From Streptomyces lydicus (GTDB lineage Bacteria; Actinomycetota; Actinomycetes; Streptomycetales; Streptomycetaceae): DNA of 64,000 nt. Numbering within the stretch: the stretch's first letter is position 1; each line of letters opens with the position of its first letter. This document shows, in pieces, positions 25,897 to 33,981 of the stretch. The notes under the pieces were generated by a model. The model worked only from the letters and a program-made list of their open reading frames with translations, had not been told where the DNA came from and searched no databases. The stretch is from the NCBI RefSeq assembly GCF_000717345.1, contig NZ_JNZA01000043.1:1-64000 (forward strand), written 5' to 3'. The translations under genes and the position numbers were made by a program.

Positions 25897-27123
25897 CTAC
25901 TGCGCCGCGCGGAACACCAGGACCGCGTTCTGCCCGCCGAAGCCGAACGCGTTGCTCACCGCCGCCGCCATCCGCACCGGCCGCGGCACCTTGCTGACCA
26001 CGTCCAGCTCGATGTCCGGATCCAGGCACCGCAGATTCGCCGTCGGCGGGACCACCTGCTCCTGAAGTGTCAGCACCGTGCAGGCCGCCTCGATCGCCCC
26101 CGCGCCCCCGGCCGCGTGCCCCAGCGCGCCCTTCACCGCCGTGACCGGCGGCGGCCGGCGGAACACCTGCCGCAACGCGAGCGCCTCGGCCCGGTCGTTG
26201 AGCACCGTCGAGGTGCCGTGCGCGTTGACGTGGCCGATGTCCCCCGGCTCCAGCCCGGCATCGCCCAGCGCCGCCGACAGCGCCTCGGCCGCCCCGCGCC
26301 CTTCCGGGTGCGGCGCGGTGAAGTGGTACGCGTCGCACGAGGCGCCGTACCCCGCCAGATAGGAACGCACCCGGGCCCCGCGGGCCCGGGCGTGCTCCGC
26401 CCGCTCCAGCACCAGCATCCCGGCCCCCTCCGCCAGGACGAAGCCGTCGCGGTCCGCGTCGAACGGCCGGGAGGCCCCCGCCGGGTCGTCGCCACGACGG
26501 GAGAGCGCGCCCATCTGATGGAAGCACGCCGCGGGAATGCGGCTGCACAGCGATTCGCTGCCGCCCGCCACCACCACGTCGCAGGCCTCCGCCAGCAGCA
26601 ACTGCCGTGCCGTGCCCAGCGCCGTGGCACCCGAGGCGCACGCCGTGCTGACCGTCAGGTTCGGCCCGCGGACCCGCAGGTCCATCCCCACTTCGCCGGC
26701 GACCATGTTCGGCACGCTGCGCGGAATGGCCAGCGGGGAGATCTCGGTGGCCCGCCCACTGGTGAGCTTGGCGAACTCCTCCTCGTACCGCTCCATGCTC
26801 GCGGTGCCGACGCCCAGGACGACGCCCACCCGCAGCGGGTCCCAGTGGTCCGTGCCGAGGCCCGCGTCGGCCACCGCCTCGCGGGCGGCCACCAGCGCCA
26901 TCGCCGCGCACCGATCCAGCCGCCACGACAGCCGCCGCCCCAGGCGCTCCGCGGCGTCGAAGCCGGGCACCCGGCAGCAGAAGTCCACCGGCAGCCCGTC
27001 GAGCGCCGGATCGCGCGCGGCGGGGGACTCGCCGGACAGCAGCCCGTGCCAGGTGGCCGCCACCCCCACTCCTGCGGGCGTGACCAGCCCCAGCCCCGTG
27101 ACGGCCACCTCCCGCGCCCTCAT
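25897..27123 (-). CDS. Beta-ketoacyl-ACP synthase (FabF-like)
   Basis: A 408-aa condensing enzyme. The Cys-His-His triad is complete: C162 in VSTACASGA, H302 in NAHGTST and H336 in GALGHAAGG, with K331. It should perform decarboxylative Claisen condensation of malonyl-ACP with an acyl primer. Its separation from fabD/fabH/acpP-type genes and its position beside a reductase, a private ACP and an MMPL exporter point to a dedicated secondary pathway. There is no chain-length-factor partner, so it is not a type II aromatic PKS pair. ATG 27123 follows a GGGGG stretch. Confidence 0.93.
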   Translation of the reverse strand: MRAREVAVTGLGLVTPAGVGVAATWHGLLSGESPAARDPALDGLPVDFCCRVPGFDAAERLGRRLSWRLDRCAAMALVAAREAVADAGLGTDHWDPLRVGVVLGVGTASMERYEEEFAKLTSGRATEISPLAIPRSVPNMVAGEVGMDLRVRGPNLTVSTACASGATALGTARQLLLAEACDVVVAGGSESLCSRIPAACFHQMGALSRRGDDPAGASRPFDADRDGFVLAEGAGMLVLERAEHARARGARVRSYLAGYGASCDAYHFTAPHPEGRGAAEALSAALGDAGLEPGDIGHVNAHGTSTVLNDRAEALALRQVFRRPPPVTAVKGALGHAAGGAGAIEAACTVLTLQEQVVPPTANLRCLDPDIELDVVSKVPRPVRMAAAVSNAFGFGGQNAVLVFRAAQ

Positions 27124-27712
27124 CCGGCCCCCACTACCAGCGCACCTGCCCCAGTGATCTCCGGCATCCGGCCAGTATCGGCAGCGGACCGCCGTCTCCC
27201 GGCATGCCGAGCCGCACCGTCCCCCGACCAGCGCAGCGGCGCACCCCGCCCGTTCCGCCACGGGAGCCACCCCGCGACAGCCGGTGCACCTCAGGCCCAG
27301 GCAAAGCGCGCGAGACGGCACGCAACATCACATTCACCGGTGAATGGCCAGCAAAACCATGAACGTGACTGCAGGGCGCGAATGTTGCCTAGGTTTATCG
27401 ACGGCCGCAACGTCCTATACGCGCATCAAGCGGTCGGGAACCTCGCCAAAGGGAAGCCGTTAACCCTCATTGGACTGCAATAGCCATCAATACCGCTCAG
27501 CGGTCTCAGGCTCTGGGATGATCTTTTGCGTGCTCGGCACGCCCATGACAGGATGTCCGGGCCGCGCGGGGGAGCGGCGCACGAGTGGCGGGCAACCTCC
27601 CTTCGCGCACCAAGAGTTCAGCTGACAACTGAGGTGCTCCCTTCTTCCCGGGGCGGCGAAACTGCTGAGCCGCAGCCACAACAGACACGGGATTGGGACC
27701 AGGAACAGCGAC
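27124..27712. other. 589-bp intergenic region with a palindrome
   Basis: This gap between the divergent KAS and small-protein genes is less GC-rich than its surroundings. It contains the perfect palindrome at 27331-27346 and several TA-rich spots usable as promoters (for example TATACG near 27417). A 39-codon frame at 27344-27463 lacks a ribosome binding site and is not called as a gene. Confidence 0.5.
27331..27346. promoter_or_regulatory. 16-bp perfect palindrome CATTCACCGGTGAATG
   Basis: CATTCACCGGTGAATG is its own reverse complement. It is about 210 bp upstream of the KAS start and 367 bp upstream of the 53-aa gene. Its size and symmetry fit the operator of a dimeric regulator (TetR, MarR or similar). 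It lacks a loop, so it is not a terminator. Confidence 0.55.
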
Positions 27713-27874
27713 ATGACTACTGCGACACACACATCCGGCCGTACCCCTATCTACGAAGAGCTCGTCAAGCAGCACGGCGATGTCCTCGCCGAAACCCGCG
27801 AGGCCGCGGAGCATTCCCAGCTGAAGGCTTCCCAGGCCCTGGACTGGAGCGATCTGCGACGTCGCCACCAGTGA
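27713..27874 (+). CDS. Small conserved-looking protein (53 aa)
   Basis: A 53-residue protein: MTTATHTSGRTPIYEEL, then VKQHGDVLAETREAAEH, then SQLKASQALDWSDLRRRHQ. AGGAA lies 7 bases before the ATG. The TPIYEEL...GDVLAE...ALDWSDLR layout is one I recall from many streptomycete small proteins of unknown function; this is recall only. Predicted as mostly helical and soluble. It stands alone after a long upstream region and is divergent from the KS/reductase/ACP module. Confidence 0.7.
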   Translation: MTTATHTSGRTPIYEELVKQHGDVLAETREAAEHSQLKASQALDWSDLRRRHQ

Positions 27875-27935
27875 CGGCGTGGCGATTCCGTCGGTGACGG
27901 TGGCTGCTCGGGCATTCCGGCCGGGAAACGCGCCC

Positions 27936-28274
27936 TCACCCGGAAAAGGTCTCCAACAGCCGCGGCGGGGCTGCCTGCTTCCACGAGTCGACGAGGATGT
28001 CCCGCAGCTCGTCCATGTCGTCCAGTTCCGCCAGCCGGACCCGCACCCAGGCGGAGCCCGCCTCGTGCGGCGGCACCCAGAATTTCTCCGGTTCCGCGGC
28101 GATCAGCTCCTTCCGCTCATGGACCGGGCACCGCACCGCGAACGAGGTCTCGTCGTCGGGGACCGTGACGAACATCTTCCCGGCGACCCGGAACGTGGGC
28201 ATCTCCCAGGCTTCCTTCTCCACCGTTTCCGGCAGCGAGAGGGCAATACGGCGGACATCAGCGGAATCGATCAC
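27936..28274 (-). CDS. MmcQ/YjbR family protein
   Basis: A 112-aa YjbR-like (CyaY-like fold) protein. The family pattern is clear: DVRRIALSLPETVEKEAWEM, KMFVTVPDDETSFAVRCP and GSAWVRVRLAELDDMDEL. Proteins of this family are called MmcQ/YjbR and some bind DNA; the biochemical role is not settled. GTG start at 28274. Confidence 0.88.
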   Translation of the reverse strand: MIDSADVRRIALSLPETVEKEAWEMPTFRVAGKMFVTVPDDETSFAVRCPVHERKELIAAEPEKFWVPPHEAGSAWVRVRLAELDDMDELRDILVDSWKQAAPPRLLETFSG

Positions 28275-28323
28275 GCCACCACTTTAGAGGCGCCGACGCC
28301 TGCGCGGACACGGCTTTCTTCCG

Positions 28324-28881
28324 TCAGGCGGAGGGGTGCGAGCCCCGGTCCCTGAGCAGGGTCTCCACATGGTCGAAGCGCGCGTGCAGGGTGTGCAGCT
28401 CCGAGTGGAACGCCTCCGCGTCCTCACGTGCGTGATTCCCCACCGCTTTCCCCAGCCGGGCCACGTCCTGCTCCGCCTGTCCGACGAACCAGGTGGCGAG
28501 CGCGGCCGTGATGACACCGAACGCCGTGATGGCGCTGAGCATCAAAAGGGCGGCGACGACGCGGCCCCACAACGTCACCGGGTAGAAATCCCCATAACCC
28601 ACCGTGGTGGCCGTCTCGAACGACCACCACAATGCCTTCGGGTACGACGTGATATTGGCGTGCGGCGCCCCCGATTCGGCGACCAGGACCAGCGCGGCAC
28701 CCCCCAGCAGCATCGCGGTCATGACGAGGGAGACCCAGAACACCGCCTGTGCGTGCAGTCGACGCCACGCCTCATTCCTGAAGAGGCGATTCAGTACGGA
28801 GACGAGAAACGAAGGCACCAACGGGGCGTCACCTTTTCCTGCTGACCTGGTGGACAACCGGCCTTCCCCCGCCGCCGACAT
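28324..28881 (-). CDS. Two-TM potassium channel family protein
   Basis: A 185-aa ion channel subunit. It has a first helix at about 45-68, a pore helix with selectivity filter T93-V-G-Y-G-D98, a second helix at about 104-133, and a C-terminal amphipathic/coiled-coil tail (HSELHTLHARFDHVETLL). It should tetramerise into a K+ channel in the plasma membrane. There is no RCK domain, so gating ligands are not evident. The start may be ATG 28881 or an internal GTG near residue 22, since the first 22 residues look unstructured. Confidence 0.88.
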   Translation of the reverse strand: MSAAGEGRLSTRSAGKGDAPLVPSFLVSVLNRLFRNEAWRRLHAQAVFWVSLVMTAMLLGGAALVLVAESGAPHANITSYPKALWWSFETATTVGYGDFYPVTLWGRVVAALLMLSAITAFGVITAALATWFVGQAEQDVARLGKAVGNHAREDAEAFHSELHTLHARFDHVETLLRDRGSHPSA

Positions 28882-28996
28882 TAACAGGGACCGTCACCAT
28901 GCCCGGCGATATCGGCGAGCATGGTGACGAGGCGTCACATTGTTCCCGGATTCCCCTTACCGAATTCCGGCCTTCCCGGATTTCCGACGCCGGCGG

Positions 28997-30001
28997 TCAG
29001 TCCGAGGAGGACGCGGCCTGACGGGGGCCGGCGGGGGTGTCGCCGCGCACGGCGTGCAGATAGAGCGCCAGGGTGTCGAGCGTGAAGTACGAGCTGTAGG
29101 AGACGTCCGGGAAGTCGCCGCCCGTGTGATAGCCGCCGATGACGCCGATCAGCGCGTAGCCGGTGAAGTCCCGTACCAGGAAAGGACCGCCGGAGGTGCC
29201 GCCGATGTAGCCGGCGCAGGCGATCTCCAGGAAGTCACCGGGCGCCGCCGGGTCGGTGCTGGTGTACCGGTGGGTGGACGAGGTGCAGTCGAGCGGTTTG
29301 GGATGGGTGGTGTCGCTGCTGCCGGGGTAGCCGATGAGGCGTACCTCGGGGTGGCGGTAGCCCGGGTAGGGGAGCAGGTCGAAGCCGCCGGTCACCTCCT
29401 CCACCTCGGCGCCGTCCGCGCGCGCCCCCAGCCGTACCACCGCGTAGTCCCAGCGGGCACCCGCCGCCGTCCCGAGGTCGTAGTAGCGCTGGTCGAGGTA
29501 GATGCGGTCGACGGGGTAGATCCCGTGCGGCTTCAGCCCGTCGTGGTACTGAGGCACGAACGACAGATGGCGCTTGGGGTCGGGCGAGCGCAGGCAGTGT
29601 CCGGCGGTCACCACGAGATCGCGGTTCGGGCTGTGGATGACCGTTCCGCCGCAGAACCGGCCGGTGTTGCTGCCGTCCGTCCAGAAGAACGTGCCGACTT
29701 GCGGGAGTCCGTCGAACGGATGGCTCGGCGGGACCGGATCCGCCGCGAGGTCCGTTTTGCGTCCCTGTCCGGCGCCCGGCCGCGCCGTGCCGGTGGCCGC
29801 GGCAGCCCTGGTGGCGACGGCAGGTTCGGCGGCCCGCATCCGCTGCGGACTCCAGTACTCCTCCGCCGCCGAGGCGGGCGACGGGGCGTCCGTGCCAGCC
29901 GCGCGGGCCGGCGACCAGGGCGGGACGGCGAGCGGCAGGCCGAGAAGCAAGGTGGTGAGCACGAGCGTGAGGCGGGCGCGTACGGCGAGGGGTCTGCTCA
30001 T
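28997..30001 (-). CDS. Secreted trypsin-like serine protease
   Basis: A 334-aa secreted protease. A signal peptide (1-35, ending ARA) is followed by an Ala/Arg-rich propeptide-like region to about 90 and a chymotrypsin-fold domain. The triad is H135 in VTAGHC, D185 in WDYAVVRL and S270 in GGTSGGPF. FCGGTVIHS and cysteine pairs support the fold. GGGAGGA precedes ATG 30001; an earlier in-frame ATG at 30025 is less likely. Diverges from the trehalase gene. Confidence 0.92.
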   Translation of the reverse strand: MSRPLAVRARLTLVLTTLLLGLPLAVPPWSPARAAGTDAPSPASAAEEYWSPQRMRAAEPAVATRAAAATGTARPGAGQGRKTDLAADPVPPSHPFDGLPQVGTFFWTDGSNTGRFCGGTVIHSPNRDLVVTAGHCLRSPDPKRHLSFVPQYHDGLKPHGIYPVDRIYLDQRYYDLGTAAGARWDYAVVRLGARADGAEVEEVTGGFDLLPYPGYRHPEVRLIGYPGSSDTTHPKPLDCTSSTHRYTSTDPAAPGDFLEIACAGYIGGTSGGPFLVRDFTGYALIGVIGGYHTGGDFPDVSYSSYFTLDTLALYLHAVRGDTPAGPRQAASSSD

Positions 30002-30347
30002 GGTCCGGGGTCCTCCCGAGGGCACGGCGTACGGAACGAGAGACGTACGGGGCAGGCGTGACGGGCGAGCGACGGCTGCGGCGGGCGAGAGACAGGAGAG
30101 GGCAAGCGAGCCATGGTCCTACGGCGGGCCGGTGCGTGGCGAGAGGCCGGGCGGAATTGCGGGGGAAGGAGTGGCGTGGTTCGCCGGGTCGGCGGACCGG
30201 TCGGGTGTGGGCCGGGTGTGAGCGGGCTCTACGGCGTGGCCGCGCCCGGCACCACCTCCGGGCCGTTCCGGTCGTCGTTCGCCGCCCGGAACCGGCCGGA
30301 GGTAATCTGAACCCAGTGCTCCTGCTCCCCAGCGCCGGGGAGGTCCT
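30002..30347. other. 346-bp divergent promoter region
   Basis: Gap between the protease and trehalase starts. Apart from the GGGGAGG ribosome binding site of the trehalase gene, no operator, repeat or small gene was recognised. Confidence 0.4.
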
Positions 30348-32183
30348 ATGACCACCTGCGAGAGCCTCCGCCCCAGCAGGGCGGACGAGCCCCGCTACCT
30401 GCCCATCGCCGAGCACGGCCTGATCGGCGACATGCGGACCGCCGCGCTCGTCGGGACGAACGGCACCATCGACTGGTACTGCCCCCTGCGCTTCGACGCC
30501 CCCAGCGTCTTCGCGGCCATCCTGGACGCCGACCGCGGCGGGGCCTTCGAACTCGCCCCGGACGTGCCCGCCCGGAGGAAGCAGTTCTACTTCCCCGACA
30601 CCAACATCCTGATCACCCGGTTCTTCGCCGACAACGGCGTCGGTGAGGTGCAGGACTTCATGCCGATCGTCGACGACTCGCGCGAGGCGGACCGTCACCG
30701 GCTGATCCGGCGCGTGCTGTGCGTCCGCGGGTCGCTGCCGTTCACCGTACGGGTGGCGCCCCGGTTCGACTACGGCCGGCAGACGCACGCCGTACGGACC
30801 GAGCAGGGCCACACGGTCTTCGACTCCCCGGACCTTTCGCTGGCCCTGACCTCCAGCGTCCCGGTTGAGATCGACGGGCCGGACGCCCGGGGCGCCTTCA
30901 CCCTGCACGAGGGCGAGGCGGCGGTCTTCGCGCTGGACCGGATCGGCGACGGGCTGAAGCCGCGGGCCTGCGCGGTCACGGAGGCGGAGGAGCTGTTCGG
31001 GGCCACGGTGCGGTACTGGCGCTCATGGCTGTCGCACTCCCGCTACCGGGGACGCTGGCGGGAGATGGTGCACCGCTCCGCACTCACCCTCAAACTGCTG
31101 ACCTACGCGCCCACCGGCGCCCTGGTGGCCGCCCCCACTACCAGCCTGCCGGAGCAGATCGGTGGCGAGCGGAACTGGGACTACCGCTACGCCTGGGTGC
31201 GCGACGCCGCATTCTGCATCTACGCGCTGCTCAGGCTGGGCTTCACCGACGAGGCCCGGGCCTTCGCGCACTTCCTGTCCGAGAACATCTGCCTGCAGTC
31301 CGGCCCCGACGGGCCCTTGCAGATCATGTACGGCATCGACGGCCGCAGCGATATCCCCGAGACCGAACTGACCCACCTCCAGGGCCACTTGGGATCCTCC
31401 CCGGTACGGATCGGCAATGACGCGGTCGCTCAGCTCCAACTGGACATCTACGGCGCCCTCATCGACTCCCTCTACCTCTACGACAAGTGGGGAGAGCCGC
31501 TGTCCAGCGCCCACTGGGACACCGTCGGCATGCTCGTGAACTGGGTCTGCGACAACTGGGACCAGCCCGACGAGGGCATCTGGGAGACCCGGGGCAAGGC
31601 CCAGAAGTTCCTCTACTCGCGGCTGATGTGCTGGGTCGCGATCGAGCGGGCGATGCGGATCGCCAATCACCGCGGCCTGCCGGCGGATGTGCTCCGCTGG
31701 GCGGAGACACGGGACGCGATCTACCGGCGGATCATGGAACGCGGCTGGTCCGAGAAGCGCAAGGCGTTCGTCCAGCACGAGGGCGAGGACGTGCTCGACG
31801 CCGCCGTCCTGATGATGCCGCTGGCCAAGTTCATCTCGCCCACCGATCCGAAATGGCTCTCCACCCTGGACGCGTTGGGCGAGGAGCTGGTGTCCGACTC
31901 GCTGGTCTACCGCTACGACCCGCGCCGGAGCCCGGACGGGCTGCGCGGCGAGGAGGGCACCTTCTCGATCTGCTCGTTCTGGTACGTCGAGGCGCTCTCC
32001 CGGGCCGGCCGGGTGGACGAGGCGCGGCTCGCCTTCGAGAAGATGCTGACCTACGCCAATCACCTCGGCCTCTACGCGGAGGAGATCGGCCGCACCGGCG
32101 AACAGACGGGGAACTTCCCCCAGGCATTCACCCACCTGGGGCTCATCAGCGCCGCCTTCAATCTGGACCGGGCGCTGGGCTGA
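30348..32183 (+). CDS. GH15 glycosidase, probable trehalase
   Basis: A 611-aa cytoplasmic GH15 enzyme of the actinobacterial trehalase/glucoamylase-like group. The N-terminal beta-sandwich opens with YLPIAEHGLIGDMRTAALVG; the (alpha/alpha)6 barrel shows ERNWDYRYAWVRDA (274-287), DEGIWE (408-413, general acid E413) and YAEEIGRTGEQTGNFPQAF (base among E578/E579). Actinobacterial members of this type hydrolyse trehalose; glucan activity remains possible. GGGGAGG is 5 bases before the ATG. The stop codon lies inside a terminator-like hairpin. Confidence 0.92.
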   Translation: MTTCESLRPSRADEPRYLPIAEHGLIGDMRTAALVGTNGTIDWYCPLRFDAPSVFAAILDADRGGAFELAPDVPARRKQFYFPDTNILITRFFADNGVGEVQDFMPIVDDSREADRHRLIRRVLCVRGSLPFTVRVAPRFDYGRQTHAVRTEQGHTVFDSPDLSLALTSSVPVEIDGPDARGAFTLHEGEAAVFALDRIGDGLKPRACAVTEAEELFGATVRYWRSWLSHSRYRGRWREMVHRSALTLKLLTYAPTGALVAAPTTSLPEQIGGERNWDYRYAWVRDAAFCIYALLRLGFTDEARAFAHFLSENICLQSGPDGPLQIMYGIDGRSDIPETELTHLQGHLGSSPVRIGNDAVAQLQLDIYGALIDSLYLYDKWGEPLSSAHWDTVGMLVNWVCDNWDQPDEGIWETRGKAQKFLYSRLMCWVAIERAMRIANHRGLPADVLRWAETRDAIYRRIMERGWSEKRKAFVQHEGEDVLDAAVLMMPLAKFISPTDPKWLSTLDALGEELVSDSLVYRYDPRRSPDGLRGEEGTFSICSFWYVEALSRAGRVDEARLAFEKMLTYANHLGLYAEEIGRTGEQTGNFPQAFTHLGLISAAFNLDRALG

Positions 32184-32212
32184 GGAGCCGGGGATTCCTC
32201 CCGGCCGCTCAG
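32180..32212. terminator. Terminator overlapping trehalase stop
   Basis: A 13-bp stem (32180-32192 with 32200-32212, two mismatches) with a 7-base loop. It includes the TGA of the trehalase gene. Confidence 0.6.
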
Positions 32213-32374
32213 GACGAGGGGCAGCCGCCGCCGGCGCGCCCTCGTAGGACACGAGCAGACATCGAAGGGCAGCCTTCTGCGCGCCGCCTCCAGGGCGAGC
32301 CGTCGCGGGGGCCCCTGAGGGCGGCGCGGGCGTCCGGCCTACCGTGGGGCGGGTCTGTTGACGTCTGGAGAGTC

Positions 32375-33775
32375 ATGATCATCGATGAGTCCGCCTTCCG
32401 TGGGCGGATGCCCGCCCGGGCCGGCGACCTGGCGGTCGAGCGGCACGGGATAGAGCCGGTGCCCGAAAGCAACCGCTACGGGAAGCCTGCCCGGCTTTTC
32501 ACCGTCTGGTTCGCCCCGAACCTCACCATGACCGGGGTCTTCACCGGCACCGTGGGCGTCTCCCTGGGGCTGGACTTCTGGACGGCCCTCACCGCCATGG
32601 TGCTCGGCACCCTCCTCGGCGCGCTGCCGGCCGCCTACCTCTGCACCTGGGGCAGCCGCACCGGGACCGGGCAGCTACCGCTGTCCCGGCTGGCCTTCGG
32701 CGCCGGGGTGGTGCTGCCGGGCGTCACCCAGTGGCTCTCCTCGGTCGCCTGGGACGCGCTCATCGGCCTCTTCGGCGGCGAGGCGCTGGCGCAGCTGCTC
32801 GGCTGGCCGTTCTGGCTCGGTGCGCTGGTGATCCTGCTGCTCCAGGGCGTCGTCGGGGTCTTCGGCTACGAGGTCCTGCACCGCCTCCAGACGGTGATGA
32901 CCTTCGTGCTGGGCGCGGCCTTCCTGGTCATCGGCGCCAAGCTGCTGTCCGGTGTCCCGCTGCCCGCGACGGGCTCGGCGCACGGTGCCGACCGCCTCGG
33001 CGCCTTCGTCCTGACCAGCACCATCGCGCTCAGCCTGGCGCTGTCGTGGGCACCGTACGCCTCGGACTTCAGCCGCTATCTGCCGGCCGGCACGTCCCGG
33101 CCCCGGATGTTCTGGTACTCCCTGCTCGGCATGGTGCTCTCCTTCGCATGGGTCCAGACGCTGGGGCTGTGGGGGGCCGGGCTGTTCACCGACCAGACCG
33201 CCGCGGGAGTGCACGGCCTGCTGGGCGGCGGCGCCCTGGGGGCCTTCGGGCTGCTGTCCATCGCCGCCGCCGCGGTGTGCAGCAACGCCATGAACGACTA
33301 CAGCGGCTCGCTCGCCCTCCAGGCCACCGGCCTGCGGGTTCCCCGGCCGCTCGCCGCCGCGGCCGCGGCCGTCCTCGGCTTCCTGCTGGTCCTGTGGCTG
33401 CACGCGGCGGACACCACGGTCCGCTTCCAGAACCTGCTGCTGTTCGTCGGCTACTGGATCCCCGGATTCGTGGGCATCGTGCTGGTCGACGCGCGGCTGC
33501 GGGCCAGGGCCAGACGGGGCGCACCGCTCGACGTCGCCGCGGAACTCGCCCGGCCGCAGCCGTGGTGGCCGGCGTGTGCCGCGTTCGTCGCCGCCTTCGC
33601 CGCGGCCGTGCCCTTCATGGACACGACCCTGTACGTCGGGCCGGTGGCGGCGGCGCTGCACGGCGCGGACCTCGCCTACTACGTGGCCTTCGTCGTGGCC
33701 GTGGCGGTCTACGCCCTCCTGCGGCGCGTCGCGGGGCCGGGCGGCCCCGTGCGAGAGACGTCCGCCCTCGGGTGA
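32375..33775 (+). CDS. NCS1 family purine/cytosine permease
   Basis: A 466-aa, twelve-helix permease of the nucleobase:cation symporter-1 family. The N-terminal RHGIEPVPESNRYGKPARLFTVWFAPNLT (given here in two parts: RHGIEPVPESNRYGK and FTVWFAPNL) is the CodB/FurE-type signature, and SWAPYASDFSRYLP in the middle is also typical. Likely substrates are cytosine, purines, allantoin or related compounds. GGAGA precedes ATG 32375. No catabolic enzyme gene is adjacent to fix the substrate. Confidence 0.9.
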   Translation: MIIDESAFRGRMPARAGDLAVERHGIEPVPESNRYGKPARLFTVWFAPNLTMTGVFTGTVGVSLGLDFWTALTAMVLGTLLGALPAAYLCTWGSRTGTGQLPLSRLAFGAGVVLPGVTQWLSSVAWDALIGLFGGEALAQLLGWPFWLGALVILLLQGVVGVFGYEVLHRLQTVMTFVLGAAFLVIGAKLLSGVPLPATGSAHGADRLGAFVLTSTIALSLALSWAPYASDFSRYLPAGTSRPRMFWYSLLGMVLSFAWVQTLGLWGAGLFTDQTAAGVHGLLGGGALGAFGLLSIAAAAVCSNAMNDYSGSLALQATGLRVPRPLAAAAAAVLGFLLVLWLHAADTTVRFQNLLLFVGYWIPGFVGIVLVDARLRARARRGAPLDVAAELARPQPWWPACAAFVAAFAAAVPFMDTTLYVGPVAAALHGADLAYYVAFVVAVAVYALLRRVAGPGGPVRETSALG

Positions 33776-33981
33776 CCTCCGGCCTTCCGCGTACGCCCCC
33801 GGACCTGGCGACATACCCCAGGGACGACCGGGGGACGGCCGAAGGAGGGAGCAGCCGGCGGTGTCGCCTCGTACCCCAGGAGGGTTTGGCGCGCCGTTCG
33901 TGTCGGACGGGTGCGGCTGTCGCTTCAGCGCCGGAGCTGCGGGCACACGTAGGCCCGGAGACCTGGCGGGAGGAGGAGCCG

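Noticed and set aside
25897..27123. Type II aromatic polyketide KS-alpha
   Set aside because: There is no chain-length factor, ketoreductase or cyclase gene beside it, and the neighbouring reductase and MMPL genes suggest a lipid-like product.
27344..27463. A 39-codon frame in the KS upstream region
   Set aside because: No ribosome binding site, and its start overlaps the palindrome; composition is not convincing.
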